From assembly GCA_010909165.1 (NCBI GenBank), contig MU008190.1:590175-654174 (forward strand): a stretch of DNA of 64,000 nucleotides, written 5' to 3'. Of this stretch, positions 23,450 to 36,860 are shown piece after piece. Positions within the stretch are counted from its first letter, which is position 1. Every line of letters starts with the position of its first letter. Source of the stretch: Anthoceros angustus. Taxonomy: Eukaryota; Streptophyta; Anthocerotopsida; Anthocerotales; Anthocerotaceae. The translations under genes were made by a program, and so were the position numbers. The notes beneath the pieces are model-generated. The model made no database searches. It was not told the origin of the DNA and saw nothing but the letters and a program-made list of their open reading frames with translations.

Positions 23450-24060
23450 CGATAGTACAAAGTGTTGGCGCTTGTTGTTGTAGGTGTGAAACCTTTTTCA
23501 AGAAGGATGATGACATGGGAAGTAGGTGTCCGCGCTTTTATAGACTTCTGTGCTCTACAGACTATTCACGCTGGGTTACGAGTCAAGTTTTTATTGTGTG
23601 TTTTGTTTAAAGATATATGTTTCATGACGCTTTTGGAAGGTGTGCGCTCGATCGCTCTAGAAAGCCATAAAAGTTCATGTTGTACAACGTGTGTCCGACA
23701 TTTATGTACGCCGGCACATTCCGTGTTCTTTTGGGCTCGGATGTTTTACAAATCAGAAAACATCAATTGAGACATGTGCATTTCTACATTGGTTGGGCCA
23801 AAATGGGGTTCGGAGACAAACCCCAATGCTGAGAGACGCTGTTCTCCTCATTGATCCGAGCCGACCTTGTGGACTGTGGGAGGGCGTAAGTGCAAAGACA
23901 ACAAAGAGGGGAACAACTCACGATGCAGAAGAAGCCGTAAAAGCTCACGACGCGGGCTGTGGAACTCGCGCTTGCACATTCGACCGACCATTCTGATGCG
24001 GGTGTACATGCACTTGTACCACAGAGGTGAGCATGGTTGGTTGCAGGACCCCAGGCTCAC
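23450..24060. other. 3' flank of copy 1, no recognised gene
   Basis: A 102-codon plus-strand frame (23465-23770) follows the methyltransferase stop but is rich in Cys, Phe and Leu with no recognisable domain, and is probably 3' flanking sequence. No terminal repeat of the ParB/methyltransferase locus was recognised. Confidence 0.4.
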
Positions 24061-24109
24061 AATCTTGGTCTCTTTCTCATAGTCCCCGTGAGGGAACTTC
24101 CATGGAGAA

Positions 24110-24665
24110 TCTTGTGATAAAGTCCATATGCATATATTAATGTTGCACACCGCGACAGCTGCAGCTGGTAGTTGTATCTAGCAGCACCTGCTATACATGT
24201 CAGCCGTGCCATAGAGTTTCTCGATCGAGTTTGAGGATCGAGGTCGATCCTGCGATGTACACATCTCACCGTCTAGCTTGTTGAAATACATCTGTGTATA
24301 CATGCATAGACTTGTATATGTACTAGGTCCACACATAATACGTGCAAGCCATACGTGCATACTATGCATCATAGCATGCATATGTGCATACCATAGCATC
24401 ATTCCCCTGAGTAGATCTAGGGAATCCAGTGATAAAGTCCATATGCATATATTGATGTTGCACATTGCAACAGCTGCTGTAGGTAGTTGTATTCCGCGGG
24501 CAACTGCTGGAGGTAGTTGTATTCTGCGGCAGTTGCTGTAAGCCATGCCATAGAGTTTCTCGAGGATCGATGTCGATCCTGTGATGTACGCATCTCACCG
24601 TCTAGCTCGATGTAAATAGTGTATATATACTATTCATAGACTCCTATATGTATCAGGTCTGCACG
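24110..24665. repeat. AT-rich direct repeat, two copies, offset about 0.32 kb
   Basis: The run GATAAAGTCCATATGCATAT at about 24115 recurs at about 24433. Both copies continue through a GCAACAGCTGC-type block, a CATAGAGTTTCTCGA block with ATCG repeats, and TACGTGC. Within the second copy a GTAGTTGTATTC(T/C)GCGG unit is itself repeated. No coding potential. Confidence 0.7.
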
Positions 24666-24783
24666 TAATACGTGCTCCCTATCTTCGCCTAAGCTTCAAA
24701 GTCTGGATAAGTCTGCGGAATAGACTTATCCCAAGACAGAAGATAAACTACCAAAATTCTAATCCCACTAACAAGGAAAAAGT

Positions 24784-24845
24784 GATCCTAGCTCTCCTGA
24801 GATGCTTTGCTTGTTGTAGCAAAGCATCTAAGGAGAGCTGGGATC
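24784..24845. repeat. long hairpin, 28-bp arms with 6-nt loop
   Basis: The left arm (24784-24811) and right arm (24818-24845) are complementary at 26 of 28 positions, one of the two exceptions being a G-T pair in RNA, with loop TGTTGT. The arms carry GCTCTCCT...AGATGCTTTGCT. A near-perfect stem this long suggests a miniature inverted-repeat element core or a small-RNA precursor. AT-rich repeats surround it. Confidence 0.8.
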
Positions 24846-25253
24846 CAAGTTTAAATGGATCCATAACTCCTACATATATAGCCTTAGGTTATCTTATATC
24901 TCGCTAGCTTATTATCTTTATCTCGATCATATTCTGCTAAATATTCCTCTCTAGATATCTATTTCATCGATATCACTTGCCCTTTTTATATTTATCCTAA
25001 TTTCTAGAATTAGTCTAAATATTCATGAACAAATCCTTATGTCCATGTCCTCCCACCATTGCACATGCCATCCATCATCCACATGCCATCCATCTTCCAC
25101 ATGCCACATGACATACATAAGTCATATGCACATACATATGTCATGCCATACCCATGGCATTATTCCAGCATACCATCCTAGCTACGCGGCCTATAACCTA
25201 CCATCTTGATTTATATACATAGCTAGTAATCTATCCATGCCATGACATGGCCT

Positions 25254-25530
25254 AAGTACTAGGATGCTTTCTCCAGAGCTAACCTCATCCCTTAGCCCTC
25301 ATCCTTTAAATAGGGAGGCTTACTTCATTCCCAAAGTACTAGGATGCTTTCTCCAGAGCTAGACTCATCCCTTAAGTAGGCAGGGTTACTTCATTCCCAA
25401 AATACTAGGATGCTTTCTCTAGAGCTAGCCTCATCTCTTAAATAGGGAGGCTTATTTCATTCCCAAAGTACTAGGATGCTTTCTCTAGAGCTAGCCTCAT
25501 CTCTTAAATAGGGAGGCTTACTTCATTCCC
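25254..25530. repeat. tandem repeat, four units of 65-80 bp
   Basis: Units begin with (A/C)AA(A/G)TACTAGGATGCTTTCT near 25254, 25334, 25399 and 25464. Each contains CAGAGCTA..CTCATC and AATAGGGAGGCTTACTTCA. The first unit is about 15 bp longer. Noncoding minisatellite downstream of the CIPK gene. Confidence 0.85.
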
Positions 25531-25639
25531 CAAGTAACTGCTTAAAGCAAATTACCTTCCTTAAGCCCTAAGTTAGGCCCCACTATCACTAACCACATAG
25601 CTTACTAAACTAGATCCAGAGTGGCATACCTCTCATGCA

Positions 25640-25965
25640 TGGCTCTTACTCGATGTTTGGAGCAAGTGTGCTTTTTTTCGAGCAAGTGAGCTTTTTATGT
25701 CACCTTCTCTTTCGTAGCTTTTCATGTTCCGAGCAGGTGAGATTTTATGCCACCACCTCTCCAGCTTTTTATGTCACCTTCTCTTTCGTAGCTTTTCATG
25801 TTCCGAGCAGGTGAGATTTTATGCCACCACCTCTCCGGTGAGTTTTTAATGTTCCGAGCAGATGGATTTAATGCCACCACCTCTCCGGTGAGTTTTTAAT
25901 GTTCCGAGCAGGTGAGCTTTTATGCCACCTTGTCAGGTGGGTTTCTACGCCACCTTCTCAATAAG
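25640..25965. repeat. minisatellite with CCGAGCAGGTGAG units
   Basis: Repeats of TTCCGAGCAGGTGAG-TTTTATGCCACCACCTCTCC recur about five times with variable linkers. One unit, with CTTCTCTTTCGTAGCTTTTC, is duplicated almost exactly. It lies 0.4 kb past the CIPK stop codon and shows no coding signal. Confidence 0.75.
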
Positions 25966-26407
25966 CGTCCAGGAGTCTGAGATAATTACATTTCTTTCGC
26001 GTTAAGTACCCCCTAGCAATTTCTGCCGAATTTATTTTAACCGTATGGAAAGCAGCTCTTACCTTCATGACGAAATATCATGGCACAAACACTACACGTT
26101 TACACCTATACTAGTCTACAAATAAAAGTCTCACCTCTTTAGCTAGATCATTCATTCCACCTTGCAAAACGGACTTGGACTGCTAGACTTGCCTACAATT
26201 TGCAAACACCGTAACAGTTGAACACGTAACAACGCTTTCTGCTTGACAACAGTGTCATTTACTTCTCAGAGACTGTAGCAGTCCCACCTTTTCCACCTGG
26301 GCATCCATTCCAGATCTCCAAATAACATCTTCAAGATGTCCACAGAAGATTTTGTAAAACTGCAAGTGGCATAAGCCTTAAACTGTTAGGACTATGTTAG
26401 CAGACCA

Positions 26408-29077
<2,670 letters not shown>

Positions 29078-29079
29078 AG

Positions 29080-29980
29080 TCGCTGAGGTCCTGGGACCTA
29101 GTTTGGACGCGAGTTAGATCTGCTGGCTTCTGTTGCAGCTTCCTACGCCCCTGCTTCCCATTCTGAGGAAGGTGACATCCACTAATTCCAAGGGTAAGTC
29201 CTGGCTCGTAGAATCAGCCAACCCAGACCAAAGTCAGCATCGTGCTCACGAAAGGATCCAGCATGCTATGCATTGCCGCAGCGAAAACAGCATTCAATGT
29301 TAAGGTGCGATTAAGACTTACAAATGGAGCTGTATTCTCGCGGGCACCCCCCACCGCGCCCAGTGGCGCTGTCACATTCTCCAGGACTCCAGGACTCGAG
29401 CTGTAATTGGGAGCCCTAGGTGCTCTCTTCACGGATGATCGAACGTGACTGGGTTCAGGAACGCGAGTGTCATTTTCCTTAACCCTTAACCGTCTAGGGT
29501 CTCGAGACTTTGGACCTATTTGTTTTACCATAATTAATTCATAAAAATTTTAAATTTTATTATTATCATAGCTTTTGGTCCACGCCAAGGCGCATCTACC
29601 TATGCCCAGGTTTCCAAGATTAGGCACCTTGAAAAGCCATTGAATCACCCTCAGAAGGTAGGAGAAGAGCTGTACCACTGGCGACGAGGAAATGAAACGG
29701 AAGGCAGGGTTGAACTGCGAAGAGCAAGGGGAGTGGCATGGCCGTAGACCCTCCCAGTGATACGTCCACTCTCTCTCTTGACTGCTCTTGAGTGACCGTT
29801 CCGATTTAAAATGCATTACCACTAAGTTCTCTCTTGCCCATTGTTGCTTGCACACATTTTCAGGAAAAATAAGATTTAATGATAACTTGTTTCGTAGCTA
29901 CAAGTCCACCTCGCGAGGAACTTGTCTTCGATAACACTTCCATCTTGATATGTGGATATCTTGCTTACGATGCATTTTCG
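29080..29980. other. CIPK upstream region
   Basis: Between the CIPK start and the retroelement remnant there is no recognised gene. A short AT-rich stretch at 29535-29570 on the CIPK side may be promoter. I see no convincing TATA box. A GTAAGT on the minus strand near 29320 could mark a 5' untranslated intron, but no acceptor was confirmed. Confidence 0.35.
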
Positions 29981-29984
29981 CCTT

Positions 29985-30760
29985 GGCTAGGTCCATCCTC
30001 TCGCTTGCTCTCTTTCAACTTGTAGCTACGGAGCCCCTCTCGATGACTTTGGGATGCACTTGGCTCGCTGTCCCGCGGGTGGGCAGCGTATCAATACACA
30101 TGACACCATCCGGGACCTCATGTTCTCTATTGCTAGGGAAGGCGGGTTCCTTCCATTTAGGGAGCGCCCTTATACCTTGCTCAACGGGGTCTCACTTAGG
30201 GCAGACCTATTTTTGACCCGGGGGATCAGGTTTCGGTTGCTGATGTGGTGGTAACGGATCCCACCCGGGAGAGTGTCTTCGAACATGTTATTCTTAACCC
30301 TCCAGTTGGGCGGAGGGATGCAGCCAAGGTCCACAAGTACTCTCCTATGCAAGTAGCCACGCCTTTGTCCCCTTGCCATTGAGACTCACGGAGCCATGGG
30401 CAAGGATTTCTTTAGGTTCAAGGCTGCGCCAAGGCTTATCATAGCCGCGAAATGGGGTTGGCCTCCCTTTCTTGTATTGTTGCTTTCTTGAGAGGGGTTT
30501 CCATAGCTCTGCAAAGGCGTTATTAACGTGCATAGAAACAACGAGTGCGGGAGATGCAGCTTCTTCGACACTGGTGGTAAGTAGGCCTTTTCACATGCCT
30601 GACCACGAAGTTCTTCGGGCGGTTGGTGGTTTTGAAATGCGTTATCGTGGGGGCTAGTCCCCCTGGCATGGTGCCCTTCGTTGGGTTTTTCCCCTTTTGT
30701 TTTAGGGGTGGATGGGTTTTTCCCATCTCTTTATTATAATAAAGTCTTCTTTCTCGATAT
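29985..30760 (+). pseudogene. C-terminal end of a reverse-transcriptase-type ORF
   Basis: The plus strand reads YGAPLDDFGMHLARCPAGGQ, then RINTHDTIRDLMFSIAREGGF, LRADLFLTRG and, after one frame change, DQVSVADVVVTDPTRESVF. LAIETHGAMGKDFFRF and a final RGVSIALQR block follow. This is the layout of the C-terminal tail of RT-encoding elements found in plants and algae: a H..C zinc-type site, a TH..RD helix, and an (A)D..(A/V)DV pair resembling a restriction-endonuclease-like fold. The RT itself is gone. Endonuclease function is inferred from the D..D pattern only. 3' sequence extends to about 30.76 kb. Confidence 0.5.
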
Positions 30761-30914
30761 CTTACTTGCCAAATCTACGTCTTTACTACCTGAGAGATCT
30801 GTAGTGAGTGGCAAGAGAGAGAACCTAATCTTGGGAAGACCGAGATGGGGGATGTGGCTGGTGGCCGGTGTGTGCGAGGACGGGCGTCCTCTGGTTGCCC
30901 AGAAGAATTGTAGG

Positions 30915-31240
30915 GTTTTCTGCCATGCGTCCACTGCTGGCAACCACTCAAGGAGGGGCTTCGCATGTCTTGCTACGCGTCCACTGGTGGCAACCATTTA
31001 AAGAGGGGTTTCACATGTGCAACACGGACTGCGTGACCGCCACTTAACACATGGGGCCCAATTTTATGAACTCAGTTAGAAAAGTGTAGATAGAAGCTTG
31101 TTATCATGGCGGGTCCATTTTGTGAAGGGCCCTACCGTCTCTCTCGGTGTATCTTTCAATTAGAAAAGTGCAGATAGAAGCTTGCTATCATGGTGCGTCC
31201 ATTTTGTGAAGGGTCCTACCGTTTCTCTTGGTGTATCTGT
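30915..31240. repeat. two adjacent short tandem duplications
   Basis: A 49-bp unit with CGTCCACTG(C/G)TGGCAACCA recurs at about 30920 and 30969. An 82-bp unit with GATAGAAGCTTG(T/C)TATCATGG and TCCATTTTGTGAAGGG recurs at about 31075 and 31158. Both lie between the retroelement tail and the CLPT gene and are noncoding. Confidence 0.75.
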
Positions 31241-31672
31241 CAGTCAATTTTCCTTGGATTTCTCGTGCGGACTAGCAGTGATCCATCTCCACTTGTATTT
31301 TGCCACTTGTATTTTGCACTGGAGCCCGTGCCTGGAACACTTCGAAAGAGCCCAAAGAGGCACATCCCGACTTAAACTCTTGAAGATTCCTTTCACGCTC
31401 GGAACTACAATTTTACTCCGATGAAGACAAGCATAGAAGAAGAAGAAAAATTTTATTTTAGTCCACTAAGGACATAAGCTTGTTGTAAAGCCCGCACAAT
31501 GCTTGGCACTACCCTATTTTCTCAAAATTAATTTTTGAACATAATACTTACATAAAATCAGAAACCATAATACTTGAATTTCACGGAAAATAGGTATGGT
31601 CATTTATGGGTTAATGCTCATTCTAATGGTAATGGTATGTATATGAAAGAGGAAGTGGAGACCCATCCTATG

Positions 31673-31680
31673 TATATAAA
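31673..31680 (+). promoter_or_regulatory. TATA box of the CLPT-like gene
   Basis: TATATAAA lies 100 bp before the ATG at 31780, giving a plausible 5' untranslated leader of about 70 nt. The surrounding 200 bp is AT-rich compared with the gene. Confidence 0.6.
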
Positions 31681-31779
31681 ACGTATCTATTTACGTAAGT
31701 CTACGTCCCATACTTCCTCCTTCCATATATTTATGTATGATCACGTAAACCCTATTTCGGGGTTGTGCGCTCGAGCGTG

Positions 31780-32831
31780 ATGGCGGCTACGAGCTGCAGC
31801 AAGGTACCGGCGTTGGGCCAGCCGCTTACGTTGGCGAGCACGCGGGACTCGGTTAGCTCTCGTCTTCGGTTGCACTTGAATTGGTGCGTGCTACAGCCTT
31901 TGAGATGGAAGTTGGCCCACTCCGGCAGGCAAGCTTGCGCGCGCCAGCGGATCTGGATGGTGCTGCCCACAGGGTGAATAGAATATGTGCTTTTGCAACT
32001 CCCCGCCTCGGTGTGTTCATTGTCTTCGTTTTGGTGGGAGGAAGAGGCTTCACTTTCTGTAACGCACCACTTGCTGCGCAGGCAGCCGGATAAGAGCCGT
32101 GAGCACGCCCGCCCCTTGTGCGTGGCTCCTCCACCACATATGTCAATGGTTATGGGCACACTGACTTTTCCATATGTTTTGCGTTTGCAAACAGTCAATA
32201 ACCTCATATCTCCAGGTGGTCAGCCAGAGCTATCAAGGCATTCAGCATGGCAGAGTTGGAAGCCCGCAAATTGAAGTACCCGACCACCGGCACGGAGTCT
32301 TTGCTCCTAGGCATTCTCACTGAAGGTTGGCGTTGGCGCACGTCCATGTTTTACTGAACGCGGTTGCCCTGCTGCTCATTACTGTTTTGTTTTCAGGCAC
32401 TAGCCACGCTGCAAAGTTCTTGCGTGCAAATGGCGTCACGCTCTTCGGAGTTCGAGATGAAGCAGTGAAAATACTAGGGAAGGCGGACATGTACTTCTTC
32501 AGTCCTGAGCATCCGCCGCTTACTGATGCCGCGCAGAAAGCCCTTGATTGGGCTCTTGACGATAAAGCTAGACAAGGTATGTAGTCGCAGGACTTTTAGG
32601 TTAACCTCTCGACGTGTTCCCCGCTCCCGAAAGTTAAAGTGGGTTTAAGGCTGTGGTCCAGGTGGAGATGGGGAGGTGACAACGTCCCACATCCTCTTGG
32701 GAATATGGTCGCAGAAGGAATCCGCGGGCTACCGAGTACTTGCAGCTCTGGGACTTAAAGACGCAGAAATGGAACAGCTTTCTAACTCCCTACGCAACTT
32801 TCATCTCCTAGAGGCCTGCAAACGTTCCTGA
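31780..32831 (+). CDS. CLPT: plastid ClpT-like Clp protease accessory subunit
   Basis: Five exons give 229 codons: 31780-31973, 32082-32117 (36 nt), 32216-32325, 32397-32576, 32662-32831. Phases agree at every junction. Residues 1-55 or so are rich in Ser, Ala, Leu and Arg with few acids, like a chloroplast transit peptide. Then come VLPT.., WSARAIKAFSMAELEARKL and KYPTTGTESLLLGILTEGTS, with AAKFLRANGVTLFGVRDEAV, YFFSPEHPPLTDAAQKALDWA and SHILLGIWSQKESAGYRVLA. This is the Clp N-domain double repeat as in plant CLPT1/CLPT2 (about 240 residues), which lack ATPase modules. CLPT proteins bind the ClpPR core in the plastid stroma and help assemble it. A TATA box lies 100 bp upstream. No defect was seen. 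Confidence 0.93.
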
Positions 32832-32834
32832 ATG

Positions 32835-33690
32835 CACCGTCCCAATAGGTTGGACTTCGTTTCATTTTGTTGTGGAGCAACGCTTAACGTGTTCCAAAAA
32901 CTCAAAACTTCATTTGAATTCAGTTTTGACAGTTTTATGGACCAAATTTCTGATGGGCATGCCATACCGGCCACAGAGGAAATCAAGGCGCGCGCCTGGT
33001 GCTTATGCCTGGCACGGATTGCTTCGTTGTTACCTCGTTAGAATGTCGGGTACTAAGTACTTAGACCACGCCCAGCAAGTTAACCCCTGAACGCCTGGGC
33101 CTTTTTTTGGCGTGTTTTCCATCGTTATTTTTCAATATCTCAGTGGAAGAAAATCCCCTCAGCCTTATCTTTGCTTGACAATTACCACATCGTCCAAGCC
33201 TTGGATATAAGGGAAAAATGAAAAACCTCCTTTCAATGAGCCACTTTTTTACAAGAGCTAGAGGTGCCCATGCCCACGGGGAAGGGTGTGCAAGTTTGGC
33301 GATGCTCCTTGTTGAGAAAACTTGAGAGGCCAAAGACGGGACCACAACGAAGCTGCTCACAAAAATCTGGCCAGTTCTCATGCTTGAGCAATGAGCAATG
33401 AGCAACAAATTTTCAAGCAGGAAACTCCAATGGTTTCAATGGTCCACAAGGTACAAAATGGGTCCACATGGTAAAACCGCCACCTGCATGCACCACCACT
33501 ATCGTCTCACCGCTTGCACGGCAAGCGCCCGCCTCACCCGCTGCCACGCCCTCAAAAACCCGGTGGTGCCTCGCACTGCCTATAGATGGTAGTCTGGAGT
33601 ATGCTATGCTAGCTGCAGTCTGAAATGAACCCAGCTGCTAACATGCTTATTACTCACCTGTAGTTGCAATTTATGTTAGCTTGCTACTGT
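32835..33690. other. 3' flank of CLPT, no clear gene
   Basis: A 115-codon minus-strand frame (33408-33061) with a basic, hydrophobic N-terminus is present but has no recognisable domain. A 69-codon plus-strand frame (32832-33041) directly follows the CLPT stop and is probably 3' untranslated sequence. I cannot support a gene here. Confidence 0.4.
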
Positions 33691-33694
33691 TACA

Positions 33695-34140
33695 TTAGCC
33701 TTGACATGTGCAACTACTGGCATGCTGCACAAAACCAATTCCCTTGAGGCACCTCCTCCGATGGGGGCTGTAAGCAGTATAAGTGAAATCCTTTATTTCA
33801 CTTGTCGAAAAGTAACATGGTATCTTCGTCTTCAGGCCTGTTGCAGATCTCACGCGGCATATCCTTGGGTGGCACCCATAGAGTAGGTTGATATCAAAGT
33901 TCAAGTCTAGTAAGTGACATGGAGCCAGATTTTTGAGATGGTCTTGCCATCTTCTTCCATCTCGTCCTTCCAAATCCACGACACCGTTGTCCTTCACTTT
34001 TACTACACGTAGGATGACTCGCCATGCTGCTACATCCAATGTGTCTACTTGTTGCTACACCAGATATACATAGGCCCCTGCTTCAAACCTACGTGCTCTA
34101 TGCTTCCAACTTCCTCCTTTGGTATATGCCTATCTGAGCT
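33695..34140 (-). pseudogene. Ty3/gypsy Pol C-terminal tail
   Basis: The minus strand reads GAYVYLV.QQVDTLDVAAWRVILRVVKVK, then DNGVVDLEGRDGRRWQDHLKN and LAPCHLLDL. This matches the region after the gypsy integrase core, where a (G)D.V.L..P box, a LRV..V...GVV.LEG strand set and a DH.KN.APCH tail are typical. Upstream stops near 34.1 kb show decay. It lies tail to tail with the plus-strand gypsy fragment at 34.4-35.1 kb. Confidence 0.65.
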
Positions 34141-34479
34141 TGTCTCGATGCTGTGCAGTAACCACATTTTACATAGCCACAGGCATCACTCGTATAACAA
34201 TTCTGCTCTTCACTGAAGCTCCACCAAACATTTGTCAGCATTGTCCCAAGTCATTGGTTTTTCCATGGTTGCTTATTGCACATTGGGTAATTGTGGATGT
34301 CTTCCAAATAGAACATAGTATGGTGAGAAGTTTGCCAACGCTGCTTGCTTGCTCACTCTATAGCCTAGGACAAGATAAGGTACAACTCAGCTCGTCCCAT
34401 TCCTTGTTACCTTCTTGCTGACAGTATTTTCTAAGTTCTCGCTTCACTATTTGCACACGCTCAGCCCAGTACTTGCCAA

Positions 34480-35103
34480 GTCCATGATGGTATGCCTAGT
34501 CAGAGAGGTGGTTACATTTCTATTATATCTGTATGGTAGACATTTTGAGATAATCATAGATCATCAAACATTGCATTGGTTGATGGCAAACCCCAAGCTG
34601 GTCGGCAAGCTTGTCGAGTGGGCGATGTTGTTATAAGAGTTCAAATTTACTATTAGGCATAGAGCAAGCATAGTGTACTTGAATGCAGATGCATTGTCTT
34701 GAAACTTGATGGCCAATTTCGAGGACGTGAGCGAAGCTAGACGGAATTGGGAGAGGGAAGTGCCGAGAGCTACCAATGGTTGGCAAATAGCAGCACTGAC
34801 TATCTATGAACCAGAGGCAACCACGTACATGATGTAAGTAGACAACATTAGAGACATATGGACAGATGAGCATCTGATATAGTTTTTGAAGATTGGCACA
34901 TGGGCAAGTGAGCAAAATCACAAACAGAGGGAGCAGATCTAGCATAGGGAAAAAAGATATAAGTGGGAAAGAGGTATGTCATATTCATTACAAATCAATG
35001 GAGAGAAGCGTATAGTGCCCAAGCCTGAAGATCGAGAAGCTTTGGTTAAGAAAGTGCATCATGAGTTAGAACACTTTGGCGTGAAGCGGACGCTACAACG
35101 GTA
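34480..35103 (+). pseudogene. Ty3/gypsy RNase H and integrase N-terminus
   Basis: RHFEIIIDHQTLHWLMANPKLVGKLVEWAMLL, a stop, then EFKFTIRHRASIVYLNADALS is the end of gypsy RNase H (TDH..L.WL and the NADALS end). About 300 bp later comes RIVPKPEDREALVKKVHHELEHFGVKRT, the His-His half of the integrase HHCC zinc finger. The reading stops where the GGTAGG array begins at 35112, so the Cys-Cys half and catalytic core are missing. Two internal stops make it nonfunctional. Confidence 0.82.
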
Positions 35104-35111
35104 GATGCCTT

Positions 35112-35304
35112 CCTACCATGGTAGGTCCCCCACCTACGACGGTAGGTGCCCTGCCTACGATGGTAGGGTACCCTACCTATAGTGGTAGGCCCTTGCCTAC
35201 CTCGGTGGGTGTCTACCTACCCCTCTACCTGCCCTGGTAGGTCCTATACCTATGGCGGTAGGTATCTACCTAAAGTGGTAGGTTGCTTACCTACCACGAT
35301 AGGT
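35112..35304. repeat. CCTACC..GGTAGG palindrome array
   Basis: About nine palindromic units, the best being CCTACCATGGTAGG (35112-35125), start near 35112, 35132, 35154, 35172, 35195, 35225, 35248, 35267 and 35289. Spacing is 18-30 bp, mean about 22. Arms (CCTAC/GTAGG) are conserved while the 2-7 bp centres and the linkers vary. The array interrupts a gypsy integrase. A similar array lies at 62.64-62.79 kb. Confidence 0.88.
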
Positions 35305-35329
35305 ACACCCCTACCGCTCATATTTGGCA

Positions 35330-36000
35330 CCTACTCTCCTCACCACAAGGTCTTTTCGACCCGTTTCTTTTTCTCTAAGTATCCTCCTTGCCTTTCTAAC
35401 AATATTCTACAAATCTAGCTTCAAAAGAACCAAAAAAGTTCCGGCATGTTTCCTCCAAATCATTTCTGACCAAAAGAAGGAGGACTTGTTCCAAAACGAA
35501 CTTACTCCAAACTTTTGCGTTCCATAGGAGGGTACACTAGACGATTGAACACCTATAGGCATAGGGTCAGATGAATCAGAGACTAGTAAATAGGCCTCTC
35601 CAACAGGCCTCTGAGGTTAGAACAGACTTTTTCAGCCGAAGAAAGTTACCTATGACATCTAAAGAAGCAGCTATGTATAGGACCATGATGAGTATGACTT
35701 CAGCCCACACCGTTTCATGAACATCCAAAACCAAGCACAATCACCTACAATTAACACCCCCAACTAAGATAACAAAGACAAAGATGACCCAGCCAAAAAC
35801 ATCAAGCACAAACCCACCTACAACGAACAGGCGGGATGCAAGGACAACGCGGTAAATCACCATAACTATGACAAACACAAACAACAATCAGAAACACAGT
35901 AAAAAAACATACCACAAGGAAGCCCGAGGGAACGGCCCACATACTGAGGGAAGGAGATAGGAACAATCTTAATGTTGTCGTCCACCACCGCCAACAACTT
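35330..36000. other. AT-rich stretch without a gene
   Basis: No frame with recognisable protein content was seen. The sequence is rich in A and C with a few runs such as AAAACAT and CACAA and may be retroelement untranslated sequence. Confidence 0.45.
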
Positions 36001-36109
36001 GTAAATGAAGGGACCCTGGCATTGTCACCTGCAAATCAACGCCACAATCAACAACATAAACACATACCATAACAAAGAGCATAGTGTGGACGGACTTTTG
36101 CTGATGGCC

Positions 36110-36860
36110 TGCCGGGCACGCACTAATCCCGTGTTGTGTACTATGGGGTTCGATCCCAAGGAAATGATCCGTTCCATTTTGCTTACTATTTGCCTACTCC
36201 GGATTCCTAATTTATCCCGTCCGCCCCTGTATCTAAAAAACCCTTCCGCCGGCATTACGAGGTGACGGCGGCTCGCCTTTTGGCGGACCGCGGGTCTATC
36301 TACTACCGTTGCAAAACGCCGCCAGCGAATCTCCTTCAGCAGGAGGGGCAGCAAGGCACTGCACTGCGGGGCCTGCGGCCGGCTATACTAGGGCGATCAC
36401 CTAGCTACATGAGCGTAGGACCAGAGGCGGAACTCGAGGTACCTTCTTACCCTTCCGACGAACTGGACCGGGTCCGTATACCTCGGATCGCCGCCTCTAA
36501 GGTTACAACCTCGAACTCACGTATTTTACCATCCGAATCACCACTTCTCACCCCCCGCTCACCTTCCTTCAGGCTTCATAAATCACACTACCATACAGGC
36601 CTGGTATGGCCAAACGTTTAAGGACTCATTCTCGTCCCAGAATCTCCTCTCACCGAAAAGTCCCTCCTGCTGCTCCACTCTCGTCACTTCCGTCTGCACC
36701 CTATAGTGCCTGATTGGGCATCGTGCATTCTATCGAAGGCCGGATTGCAGCACTTTACAATCACTTCCACCGGTTCGACCAGTCCGGGCTCTACACGCCC
36801 TAACATGATATCTTTCGAAGGGGGTGAATATTCACGAAGAGGGTTTTGCGACATACATCT
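36110..36860 (+). pseudogene. retroelement ORF remnant with polypurine-like tract
   Basis: The 119-codon frame at 36262-36621 and its upstream continuation (RRHYEVTAARLLADRGSIYYR) resemble a short retroelement reading frame. The block around 36600 (TGGCCAAACGTTTAAGGAC) recurs near 46.07 kb after a gypsy integrase. Near 36.8 kb, CGAAGGGGGTGAATATTC resembles a polypurine tract. No catalytic domain was identified. Confidence 0.35.

Noticed and set aside
23465-23770. Small protein encoded after the methyltransferase
   Set aside because: No family resemblance and no counterpart after copy 2; most likely 3' flanking sequence.
31752-32207. 151-codon minus-strand frame
   Set aside because: Lies antisense over CLPT exons 1-2 and their introns, which have consistent splice phases and clear family homology.
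33061-33408. Minus-strand gene with organelle-targeting N-terminus
   Set aside because: The basic, hydrophobic start is suggestive, but no mature domain, splice sites or homology was seen, so it was left as a described stretch only.
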